Source of the DNA: a virus
Virus record (IMG/VR): IMGVR_UViG_3300017786_000026
Location: 1-42,018 of that record
DNA: 42,018 nucleotides
Direction: 5' to 3' (one strand)
A program made the translations under genes and the position numbers. The notes beneath the pieces are model-generated. The model saw nothing but the letters and a program-made list of their open reading frames with translations, had not been told where the DNA came from and did not search any database. Positions 34,552 to 41,706 of this stretch are shown piece by piece (position 1 is the stretch's first letter; each line of letters starts with the position of its first letter).

Positions 34552-36624
34552 TCAATAACCTCCATAACTACCACCAGAGGATGAACTACCAGAGGATGAA
34601 CTACCAGAGGATGATGAGCTGCTTGAAGAACTACCAGAGGATGATGAGCTGCTTGAAGAACTACCAGAGGATGATGAACTACTTGAGGATGATGAACTAC
34701 TTGAGGATGATGAACTACTCGATGCTGTAGAACCACTGGAGCTTACAATCGATGAAGTCCCCTGTGGTGCTAGATATTCAGAGCGCTGTCTTAAAAACGG
34801 TCTATAATCATTAACTCCAGATGAACCAGATACTGCGATAGTGTCAACTTCTGGGGTAATAGTTGTTTTACCGATATCAATTGAAAGAAGTTTATTTCTT
34901 TTTGATACTATATCATTTGAGGCTGGAGTAACAAATATATTCAACGTTTCTGTTTTATTAAGAGGCAAACTATCTATCGATATTGTTCCGGTATCGGTAT
35001 TAATAGTTCCTACATTTAAATTTACGTTTCGTTTAATTCCATCTGCACCAATAGTAAAAGTATATATTCGCCTTTCGTTATCAGATCCAATTATAGGAGC
35101 ATCTTCTAAATTAAGAGAAATTCCATTATACATCCAAGAATCTGAACTTAATATGGGTTCTTCTTGTCCAGGATCAACAAATAACTGCATTTGGAAATCA
35201 ATCGGAGTAGAGGTAAGTTTACCATATTCAAATACTATTCTTTTATATGTAAATACTCGAGCGAATGAATTTATAATAGATATATCTAAATTATCGATTA
35301 TTGAAAGTAAATGAGAATATCGAAATACTCCATCAAATTTTTGTAAATTATTTAAATTAAAATCTTCTAATGCATTATCTATAAGACTTGAAAGTTGACC
35401 AGTTGATAAAGAAGTTCTATTTGAATCGTACTTAAATAATATATCTAAATAAATGTATGTAAAATCTGGATCAACCAAAACTGGTTCAATTCCAATTACG
35501 CGTTTTGATTCAAGTTCTTCTAAAAGATAAGTCTTATCTAAATCGGTCAATGTCGGAGAGTCATATGGTTTGATAGATGCATATACTTTACCGTATTGAG
35601 GAGGATCATTATCTTCTCCTCCCCATACTGACACAGTTTCTATGTTATTTAAAATTCCATTAATTAAAGCTTTATAGTCTTGTGAAGTTACCGCTCTATT
35701 TTGTGCAATAAACGAAAGAGGAGCATTTTGTCGAATACTTTCGATGTTTTCTTTTTCACTTCCATTTGTAGCTCTTGATATAACAGTAATAAGGGGAGAA
35801 GATGTTCCTGGACTTGAAAATTTAAATACATTTGCTCCATTGGCTTTTGATCCCTGAGTACTTAAGTACTTAATCTTAATTACGTTTAACGATGACGGCT
35901 TTTTACCAAAGATATTGTCACCAAATTTAATTTCATAATTGCCATTATAATTTTCATTAATAAAGTATGCAGCAGTAGATGGACCAACATTTGCAAGATT
36001 TTCAAATAAAGAAAAAGTTTCAACTGATGTAGAATATGCGTTGTCAAATACATCAACAGTTATATGCTCTAAATCAATGTTTTCATCTTCAATAATATAT
36101 TTTTGATCAATGTTTCCAGATTCAACAACAAAAGTAATTTCTTTCATTTTACCTTCATATACAGCAACTTCATCAAACACATATCTTCCATTCACTTGAT
36201 CAAGAGGAGTTGTATAATCATCAACCGTTATAAATGTATATGCTGTTTCATTAACACTAGCACTAAATTTCTGTCCCTTGTAAAGAGTATATGTAGAAAG
36301 ATTGCGATTAGCTGATGCAGAAAACTCTAAAGAAACAGTTGCCATTGCAGCTGATTTACTTTTTGGAGTATATCCTAAGAGCTTGGCTCGTGAAACAACG
36401 TTCGAGCGAATTTGCGCTGAATCAATAAACGATTCGTTCATAGCATTATGTGCTACGACTGCATTATAGTGTGTATTATATGCAAGTATATCTAAAAGCT
36501 GATTAAGACCAGATCCTTCAAAGTCAAAATCTCTGTATTCAAGATTAGACTGATTTTTAAAATAGTCTTTAAGATTATTTTTAATTTGATCAAAATCTAG
36601 TTCTGTGACATTAAGTTGTTTCAT
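34552..36624 (-). CDS. gp6: Baseplate wedge protein gp6 with poly-serine tail
   Basis: Wedge core subunit; in T4, gp6 dimers join neighbouring wedges into the inner ring. The 690-aa length is near T4 gp6 (660 aa). Supporting segments are YRDFDFEGSGLNQLLDILAY and NTHYNAVVAHNAMNESFIDS near residues 30-70, then ANRNLSTYTLYKGQKF, NENYNGNYEIKFGDNIFGKK, APLSFIAQNRAVTSQDYKAL and VSVWGGEDNDPPQYGKVYAS; this is the gp6/J-like (P2 gpJ) wedge pattern. The last ~65 residues are almost all serine with periodic glycine, ending GGSYGGY; I know of no such extension in T4 gp6. It starts in a TAATG overlap with gp25 and is followed after 12 bases by gp7. Confidence 0.92.
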   Translation of the reverse strand: MKQLNVTELDFDQIKNNLKDYFKNQSNLEYRDFDFEGSGLNQLLDILAYNTHYNAVVAHNAMNESFIDSAQIRSNVVSRAKLLGYTPKSKSAAMATVSLEFSASANRNLSTYTLYKGQKFSASVNETAYTFITVDDYTTPLDQVNGRYVFDEVAVYEGKMKEITFVVESGNIDQKYIIEDENIDLEHITVDVFDNAYSTSVETFSLFENLANVGPSTAAYFINENYNGNYEIKFGDNIFGKKPSSLNVIKIKYLSTQGSKANGANVFKFSSPGTSSPLITVISRATNGSEKENIESIRQNAPLSFIAQNRAVTSQDYKALINGILNNIETVSVWGGEDNDPPQYGKVYASIKPYDSPTLTDLDKTYLLEELESKRVIGIEPVLVDPDFTYIYLDILFKYDSNRTSLSTGQLSSLIDNALEDFNLNNLQKFDGVFRYSHLLSIIDNLDISIINSFARVFTYKRIVFEYGKLTSTPIDFQMQLFVDPGQEEPILSSDSWMYNGISLNLEDAPIIGSDNERRIYTFTIGADGIKRNVNLNVGTINTDTGTISIDSLPLNKTETLNIFVTPASNDIVSKRNKLLSIDIGKTTITPEVDTIAVSGSSGVNDYRPFLRQRSEYLAPQGTSSIVSSSGSTASSSSSSSSSSSSSSSSSSSGSSSSSSSSSGSSSSSSSSSGSSSSGSSSSGGSYGGY
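34571..34720 (-). repeat. In-frame tandem repeats encoding the gp6 serine tail
   Basis: On the plus strand the region shows nested units: a 15-base unit CTACCAGAGGATGAA (about two copies), a 30-base unit containing GATGATGAGCTGCTTGAAGA (two copies), and an 18-base unit CTACTTGAGGATGATGAA (about three). All lengths are multiples of three, so copy changes would keep gp6 in frame. Sense translation is serine runs broken by glycine. Confidence 0.85.
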
Positions 36625-37058
36625 TATCGTAAGCGTTGTAAATAAAAATTAATTTCTTCTCTTGTGGGTGAAAATATTATATTAAAACCAATAGTTACTT
36701 CGTATGCATTTCTGTCTGAATTATCTGATACTTCAACTGTGTGTCCGTTTGTACGTGGTTCATATTTTTTTAAAACATATATAATTTCTTCTTTAATTGC
36801 ATTTGCTGTAAATGCGTCTGCAGGTTCAAACAATAATGCTGTTACATTTGAACCAATTTCTGGATGAAATGGTCTTTCATTAAAATTTGTTAAAACTAGA
36901 GTCTTAACTGCTTGTTTTACCGCATCTAGATCTTTAACTGATGCTAAATCTCTTGTACCTGGATGAGTGCGTGGAAAAAATAAAGGAAAATCTGTATACA
37001 GATTTTTATGTGCAACTTTTTGTGGTGCTGGATTAACATCTGATAGTGCATTCGACAT
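36624..37058 (-). CDS. gp25: Baseplate wedge protein gp25
   Basis: 144-aa member of the gp25 family (T4 gp25, P2 gpW), the most conserved wedge component, which links the wedge to the hub and the first sheath ring. It shows the family pattern: DLASVKDLDAVKQAVKTLVL, NFNERPFHPEIGSNVTALLF near residues 57-76, and the signature EPR in VLKKYEPRTNG, followed by the strand YEVTIGFNIIF. Length is close to T4 gp25 (132 aa). A TATAAATAG late element lies five bases before its ATG, and its stop overlaps the gp6 start as TAATG. It therefore leads a predicted gp25-gp6-gp7 unit. Confidence 0.95.
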   Translation of the reverse strand: MSNALSDVNPAPQKVAHKNLYTDFPLFFPRTHPGTRDLASVKDLDAVKQAVKTLVLTNFNERPFHPEIGSNVTALLFEPADAFTANAIKEEIIYVLKKYEPRTNGHTVEVSDNSDRNAYEVTIGFNIIFSPTREEINFYLQRLR

Positions 37059-37063
37059 GTAAT

Positions 37064-37072
37064 CTATTTATA
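37064..37072 (-). promoter_or_regulatory. Late promoter element TATAAATAG before gp25
   Basis: Minus-strand TATAAATAG with five bases to the ATG at 37058. It abuts the gp5 stop codon (37075-37073), so it fills nearly the whole intergenic gap. Confidence 0.72.
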
Positions 37073-38218
37073 CTAATTAAGGAAGATATTCGGTGCAGTA
37101 GTTACTTGATTTCCGCCATATGCTTCTGTACATGTTCCAGTTGTATTTTCGGTAATAGAACCAGTAATCTCAATAAGTTGACTATTTCCTACTCTATGAA
37201 CATGAGTGCCTCCTATATGCTCATACTTACTACCAGTAACCTGAATATTCCAGTCACCTATAATTTTAGTATTACATCCTCCATCAATTGTAAGATTACA
37301 ACCGCCTTCGATATAAACATTCTCTCCTTGCGCAACAACCTTATAGTTTTTGCCAACGATTACCTCTGTTTTATCACCGATTGGAGTAATTTCAGTGTAC
37401 GTTCCAGTGCGGTGAATAGTAGATATTCTTTCTTTTCCAGGAGTTACATCGTACTCAACAATGTGTGCTGCTTCATTCTCGTCGTTTGCTCTTTCATATG
37501 CAGTCACATGATTTTGTGGATATGTAGGAGTCATTACATCGTCGATCGCTGGAAATAGCCAATCTCCTCCTGGTGCCGTAGGTAAAACTCCGTCTTTAGT
37601 TTTATTAGGATCTCTGACTTTATTAGCTACGATCTGCACTTTGTCGTATATGTCTCTCAGCGATACCTTCTTTGTATAACTAAATCCTTGTTTATATTTT
37701 TCTTCTTTAACTTGTGCAGATATTGGAGTATCAGGCATATTAAGATGTAATCCTAAATCTTCCTCTGGAGAGTCTTCGTCATCTGGATTTGTTTTGACCG
37801 GTTTTCCAGCAATTGGAGGTTCGTCAGCATTTTTCTTATTGCTCGGATATCGTTCAGTTGGATCAGAAAAGCCTTTACTATAATCTTCTGGGCGTGATGT
37901 AATGGATGGAATAGATCCCATAATCACAGGATCTTGGGCATTAACACCATCTCGAAAGAAACCAATGACCCACGTTCCTCGTAATAGACCTGTTGCAGAT
38001 TGACCAACACCTGACATCGATGCTGATGTAACAGGTAACATCGTCATTGCCCATGGCAAATCTTCGGTAGGTATACCAGATTCAGCTTTATCGTCGTTAT
38101 GATATCCGTAACATCTTACGCGATATCTACCCATCTCCATTGGATCATCAATGTCTTCAATTACACCGGTGAACCATGCAAATCCGCCACCATTATTAAT
38201 AAAATTTTCTGGATTCAT
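37073..38218 (-). CDS. gp5: Baseplate hub/spike protein gp5 without lysozyme domain
   Basis: Central spike that pierces the outer membrane on sheath contraction. Residues ~10-105 form the gp5-type OB fold: WFTGVIEDIDDPMEMGRYRV then RCYGYH, LPWAMTMLPVTSASMSGVG and LLRGTWVIGFFRDG then PVIMGSIP. Residues ~110-290 are a charged linker without a lysozyme core; T4 gp5 carries one at this place. Residues 295-374 are ten perfect octads of the triple-stranded beta-helix type (consensus V/I-x-G-x-x-x-x-x), including VAQGENVY, IEGGCNLT, VTGSKYEH, IGGTHVHR and VGNSQLIE. Absence of lysozyme is common in marine T4-like phages. A late element three bases upstream overlaps the stop of the hub gene before it. 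Confidence 0.92.
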   Translation of the reverse strand: MNPENFINNGGGFAWFTGVIEDIDDPMEMGRYRVRCYGYHNDDKAESGIPTEDLPWAMTMLPVTSASMSGVGQSATGLLRGTWVIGFFRDGVNAQDPVIMGSIPSITSRPEDYSKGFSDPTERYPSNKKNADEPPIAGKPVKTNPDDEDSPEEDLGLHLNMPDTPISAQVKEEKYKQGFSYTKKVSLRDIYDKVQIVANKVRDPNKTKDGVLPTAPGGDWLFPAIDDVMTPTYPQNHVTAYERANDENEAAHIVEYDVTPGKERISTIHRTGTYTEITPIGDKTEVIVGKNYKVVAQGENVYIEGGCNLTIDGGCNTKIIGDWNIQVTGSKYEHIGGTHVHRVGNSQLIEITGSITENTTGTCTEAYGGNQVTTAPNIFLN

Positions 38219-38221
38219 GAT

Positions 38222-38230
38222 CTATTTATA
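38222..38230 (-). promoter_or_regulatory. Late promoter element TATAAATAG before gp5
   Basis: Minus-strand TATAAATAG with three bases to the ATG at 38218. It overlaps the last codons and stop of the gp27-like gene (stop at 38228-38226). Confidence 0.7.
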
Positions 38231-39584
38231 GTTCAATGCCAAATGAGTCTTTCTTTACCCGTACCTCTGAGAAATACTGTCCACCCTCAAAAATATGATT
38301 TACAGAAGTAATTAAGTGTCTTCCAGATAAATGTTCGTCAAATAAATCTCCATGAGAAGTTGGTTTATTTTTCATATTTGCCAATAACTCCTTCATTATT
38401 GCAGGATCTACAGCTTTTGGAAATTTTAAATTAATCACCGTTCCAGGATTTAAATTAAGATCACCAAAAAGTTTTATATCATGAGATACCGACTCGAGCG
38501 CCTCTTCAATCGCCCGCGTTTTTCCATTGGTATTTTCTTTTAACTTATTATAATTTATATCTTCTTCACCGTATGATAAGTTATTCACTGAAATATGTTC
38601 AAGATGAGACTGAGGCATTAAGTTTAATGTCTCTTCGTTTACATCAAATTGTGTTGATAACGAAGTTTTTTGGTTTAACGTTAAACCCTGATTAAAATCA
38701 TTCTCGTAATTATAATCATATTTTGTATATGTTTTATATGAATAATCTAAATAGTTATTTTCTGATGCCCATCCTCCATTTGCACCTTGATAAACTTTTC
38801 CAAGTTTAAGATCTGAAGCTACATCGAGAACGCGGGAAACTCTTTCATCGTAATCTTCTTCTGTATACGGTTCGTAACTAAACTCTCTTGTATCAAAGTA
38901 AGTGTGATATTCTTCTGCGGTCATTAAATTATGTAATGAAGATAATCTAATTTTATTATCTAAAGAATGATAAAGAAAAAATGGAGAAAATGCTTCATCA
39001 TATGTTTTTGATCGTAACCATTCAGCAGCTTCAAGAGGTGTTTGCCACCGAATGATACCTTTCATTCGTGATGTAGTGGTTCCGTTTACTTCTACACCTC
39101 CCATAAAACCAAGATCTTCGGTAATAATTTTTTTAATTTCTTGGTCAGTAGTATTTGTAAAAGATCGCGATATTTTAGTAAGACGAGAATAGTATGCGTG
39201 ATCTGATACACATGCGATATTATAAACGTTTGTGTGTTCTGCTGTAGCACTCGCATAAAGAGGATATTCAGTGACAATAAAATCTAGATCGATTTTTTTC
39301 TTGCTGGCCGAACCATTACTATTCGGATTAGTTATAACAACTATTTTAATTTTTTCTTGACCAATAAGAGGAGTACTTTCAAAAAAGTTTGCTGTATCTT
39401 TTATACTAATTTGTGCAATTATATTCGCTGAATAAAGAGATTCAGTTATATTTAGTTTAACTACAATATTTTCTATATCATATTTTTTACCATCATGTGA
39501 GGTTAATACAATTCTATCAATATTATATGCTCCTGGAGTTAACGATTTGCTTGCCCCAAAATTTGTCCGTTGATTCCTAGCCAT
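38226..39584 (-). CDS. gp27: Baseplate hub protein, gp27-like
   Basis: 452-aa hub subunit expected to form the trimeric ring that holds gp5 and caps the tail tube. Similarity to T4 gp27 (391 aa) is weak but follows the same order. There is a beta-rich N-terminus with YDIENIVVKLNITESLYSAN, a middle helix-strand LEAAEWLRSKTYDEAFSPFF, and near the C-terminus FGDLNLNPGTVINLKF (T4 IGNFNLTPGVKIIF) and ITSVNHIFEGGQYFSEVRVK (T4 VDEVIHELSNNNSVTHLYM). The position directly before gp5 supports the call, though in T4 itself gene 27 lies elsewhere. It begins in a TAATG overlap with gp53. The alternative is an unrelated hub protein of the same fold. Confidence 0.78.
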   Translation of the reverse strand: MARNQRTNFGASKSLTPGAYNIDRIVLTSHDGKKYDIENIVVKLNITESLYSANIIAQISIKDTANFFESTPLIGQEKIKIVVITNPNSNGSASKKKIDLDFIVTEYPLYASATAEHTNVYNIACVSDHAYYSRLTKISRSFTNTTDQEIKKIITEDLGFMGGVEVNGTTTSRMKGIIRWQTPLEAAEWLRSKTYDEAFSPFFLYHSLDNKIRLSSLHNLMTAEEYHTYFDTREFSYEPYTEEDYDERVSRVLDVASDLKLGKVYQGANGGWASENNYLDYSYKTYTKYDYNYENDFNQGLTLNQKTSLSTQFDVNEETLNLMPQSHLEHISVNNLSYGEEDINYNKLKENTNGKTRAIEEALESVSHDIKLFGDLNLNPGTVINLKFPKAVDPAIMKELLANMKNKPTSHGDLFDEHLSGRHLITSVNHIFEGGQYFSEVRVKKDSFGIEL

Positions 39585-40759
39585 TACTTAAGTAATTTTT
39601 CTTTATATCGCTCAGCAAACTCGTCAATATGTTCTGGACGTATAACTCGAATTTTCATTGCTTCTAATGCCTTTTCAGCAAGGTCGTCCTTAATTGATAC
39701 AAAACTTGCTTCAGTAGAAGTATATGTTTTAACAAAACTTGGTATGTATTTTCTATTGCGACTAATTGAGGCATATTCAGATATCTCACCTTGATCAAAT
39801 CCATCTACTTTTACTGATGAAACATTAGTATCAATATCACCAACAATATATCCATTTGGCATTTGTATATCACTTGGATTATATACACTTTCATATGCAT
39901 CAAATGCAGTAGATTTTTCTTCTATAAATTCGTTATCAAGAAAGTGTGATGGAGCATTATACGACTGTTCAAAAAATCTATGTGAAACAAATGCAATTTT
40001 TGAGAAAAAAGTGTCTAAAAAATATTTGTAATATGCGTCACTTCCTTCAACATAAGTATCTGTAGTACCATCTTGAATAAATGAATAATAAACAGTTGTT
40101 TGGTTCATTCTTGTCCACTCTAACGCTTCTTTTATCCATTCAGTCCGTTGTTCTACAAACCTACTATACGCTGTGCTGGCTTGGTCTAAATCTGGTTCAG
40201 TATATACTATACTCCAGCGCCTGTTGTTAGAAAATTTTCCTAAATTATTAATATCATACACCCAAAGTTGGTATCTTTGATCATCAAACTGAAGTATCTT
40301 TGCTTCAATTGAATTTTCTTCTCTATCATATGATCTTACTCTTATATTTTCATTACTTAAATTTAAACCACCAAAATAATTTACCATTTCAAAACTATTT
40401 TCGTATTTACGTGCAACTGGATATTGTCTAGGAATAAAAACAAGAGTTGAATATTTTCCATAATCTTGTTCAAGCATTAATTCAAACTGACGATAAGATT
40501 TTGGCCATGTATTTAATCCCTGTTTAAGAGATTCGTTTATAACAAAGAATGTCCAATAATGATCAGGTGTACCGTATAATCGATTAGATACAACATCGGG
40601 TCTTTCTCCTTCAATTATATTATAATATGCGTAAGTTGTATAGTTGTCAATAAATTCTTCATTTACATCAACGTATCGAAACATATCAGTAACATCGGTT
40701 TTAACACCATTTGCATTAATATCGTATTGTATTTTTGGAAACTGTGAGAAGAATGACAT
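39584..40759 (-). CDS. gp53: Baseplate wedge protein gp53
   Basis: Wedge component that links neighbouring wedges during baseplate assembly. The N-terminal 110 residues match T4 gp53 (196 aa): VTDMFRYVDVNEEFIDN (T4 MTDIFRNYKDYFKR), YAYYNIIEGERPDVVSNRLY (T4 RTYYIKGSPRPEELANAIY) and GTPDHYWTFFVINESLKQGL (T4 GNPQLYWVLLMCNDNYDPY), the LysM-like motif set. At 391 aa it is twice the T4 length; the added C-terminal ~200 residues have no recognisable domain (RFVEQRTEWIKEALEWTRMN, YYKYFLDTFFSKIAFVSHRF). It starts two bases after the gp48 stop and overlaps the hub gene by TAATG. T4 also places gp53 directly upstream of gp5. Confidence 0.92.
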   Translation of the reverse strand: MSFFSQFPKIQYDINANGVKTDVTDMFRYVDVNEEFIDNYTTYAYYNIIEGERPDVVSNRLYGTPDHYWTFFVINESLKQGLNTWPKSYRQFELMLEQDYGKYSTLVFIPRQYPVARKYENSFEMVNYFGGLNLSNENIRVRSYDREENSIEAKILQFDDQRYQLWVYDINNLGKFSNNRRWSIVYTEPDLDQASTAYSRFVEQRTEWIKEALEWTRMNQTTVYYSFIQDGTTDTYVEGSDAYYKYFLDTFFSKIAFVSHRFFEQSYNAPSHFLDNEFIEEKSTAFDAYESVYNPSDIQMPNGYIVGDIDTNVSSVKVDGFDQGEISEYASISRNRKYIPSFVKTYTSTEASFVSIKDDLAEKALEAMKIRVIRPEHIDEFAERYKEKLLK

Positions 40760-40761
40760 AA

Positions 40762-41682
40762 TTATCCGGCTTTAAATGGAGCAGGTTTTGGTTGTTCAAG
40801 TTGAGTAACTGTAAGAGGACGACCGTTTCTATCAATTCCACGATTGCCGAGCTGATCATTTTCCATTTGCATTATATCATGTCTATTTAATGAACGAGTT
40901 TCCTGGAATTGTACTTCTAAATCTACTTCAAGAGGAGCATTATCTGTAAAATAAACATTACCAGTAGCATTAAAGTTTGTATTGACACTTATGCAATACG
41001 AGGAATATATACGAGGAATATATGGATTTTCTGTACCAGAATCCATATTCATAAATTTAACTGTCCATACTGGAGGATACTCAAGAGTAATGGTATTATT
41101 TTCTCCTCCTTTTGAAGCATAAATAAAATGTCTAAATCGAGATTGTATTTTTCGAATAAGATCTGATTCTGATGAAGAGCGAGCAATCATTTTAAATTGG
41201 AATCCAAACTGTCTTACACCATTTGTAGTAAATGTTGAATTCGTATTGGGATTATTAATTTGTTGAGTAGCCAACGATATTGAATCTTTGAATTTATCAG
41301 GTAAAAGTTTTGCACCCAACGATTTTGCTTGTTCTTTATTTAATGTCTTTATTTGACCAAGTATATCACCAACTCCAGCAGATCCACTTACTGCATCAAC
41401 TGCTCCAGCCATCAGTCCAAGATCTGCTGTTCCATATTCAGCCCCATCATCAAATGCTATATTCGCTGGCGCAGGAAACCATATATGGTGTCGATGAACC
41501 GTTCCATTTAAAACTCTTTCATGGGCGGTAAATACCATACATGGACGAGTAAGATCACCTCTCATTTCTGGCGGATAAATAAGAGGAGCCATATCAACAA
41601 CACCTGGTTCAGAGGGTTTTTCACCTTCTTGGACCAACTTTTTGTTTCTGCCCAATAATGTTTCGAAATAATTAATTGCCAT
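40762..41682 (-). CDS. gp48: Tail tube cap / baseplate protein gp48
   Basis: 306-aa protein that with gp54 caps the baseplate hub and starts tail-tube polymerisation. The C-terminal part matches T4 gp48: NNTITLEYPPVWTVKFMNMD (T4 NPTVWMVKNF), then APLEVDLEVQFQETRSLNRH (T4 STFTLEITMREIITLNRA). The middle contains RQFGFQFKMIARSSSESDLI then RKIQSRFRHFIYAS, equivalent to the T4 block FTWDLTPRSTEDLMAIINIY. A Gly/Ala-rich segment (GLMAGAVDAVSGSAGVGDIL) in the N-terminal half is a possible amphipathic or tape-measure-contacting stretch. It is the first gene of the minus-strand block, led by a TATAAATAG element seven bases upstream and divergent from gp4. Confidence 0.88.
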   Translation of the reverse strand: MAINYFETLLGRNKKLVQEGEKPSEPGVVDMAPLIYPPEMRGDLTRPCMVFTAHERVLNGTVHRHHIWFPAPANIAFDDGAEYGTADLGLMAGAVDAVSGSAGVGDILGQIKTLNKEQAKSLGAKLLPDKFKDSISLATQQINNPNTNSTFTTNGVRQFGFQFKMIARSSSESDLIRKIQSRFRHFIYASKGGENNTITLEYPPVWTVKFMNMDSGTENPYIPRIYSSYCISVNTNFNATGNVYFTDNAPLEVDLEVQFQETRSLNRHDIMQMENDQLGNRGIDRNGRPLTVTQLEQPKPAPFKAG

Positions 41683-41689
41683 AACAATT

Positions 41690-41698
41690 CTATTTATA
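41690..41698 (-). promoter_or_regulatory. Late promoter element TATAAATAG before gp48
   Basis: Minus-strand TATAAATAG with seven bases to the ATG at 41682. It sits inside the 24-base gap between gp48 and the divergent gp4 gene, and would start the gp48-gp53-hub unit. With T4 geometry it gives a leader of about two bases. Confidence 0.75.
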
Positions 41699-41700
41699 AT
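41695..41700 (+). promoter_or_regulatory. Possible -10 box (TATAAT) facing gp4
   Basis: Plus-strand TATAAT, six bases before the gp4 ATG at 41707, overlapping the minus-strand late element. No -35 element can be identified with confidence (the sequence upstream is coding for gp48). It may be chance in A+T-rich DNA. Confidence 0.3.
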
Positions 41701-41706
41701 AAAAAT

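Noticed and set aside
34571-34720. Tandem repeat considered as a CRISPR array or satellite
   Set aside because: Units are short, contiguous, lack unique spacers and are in frame with gp6.
34500-34736. Minus-strand frame encoding HHPLVV-type repeats
   Set aside because: It is the alternate frame of the gp6 serine repeat; the periodicity comes from the DNA repeat and not from selection on this frame.
34841-35314. Plus-strand 157-codon open frame within gp6
   Set aside because: It is antisense to a well-supported conserved gp6 region and has no recognisable domain.
37046-37558. Plus-strand 170-codon open frame over gp5 and the gp25 start
   Set aside because: It lies antisense to recognisable gp5 beta-helix codons, has no family match, and is rich in Ser/Ile/Cys as expected of a shadow frame.
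37073-38218. Lysozyme domain expected in gp5
   Set aside because: The linker between OB fold and beta-helix shows no T4-lysozyme-like catalytic motif and is too short.
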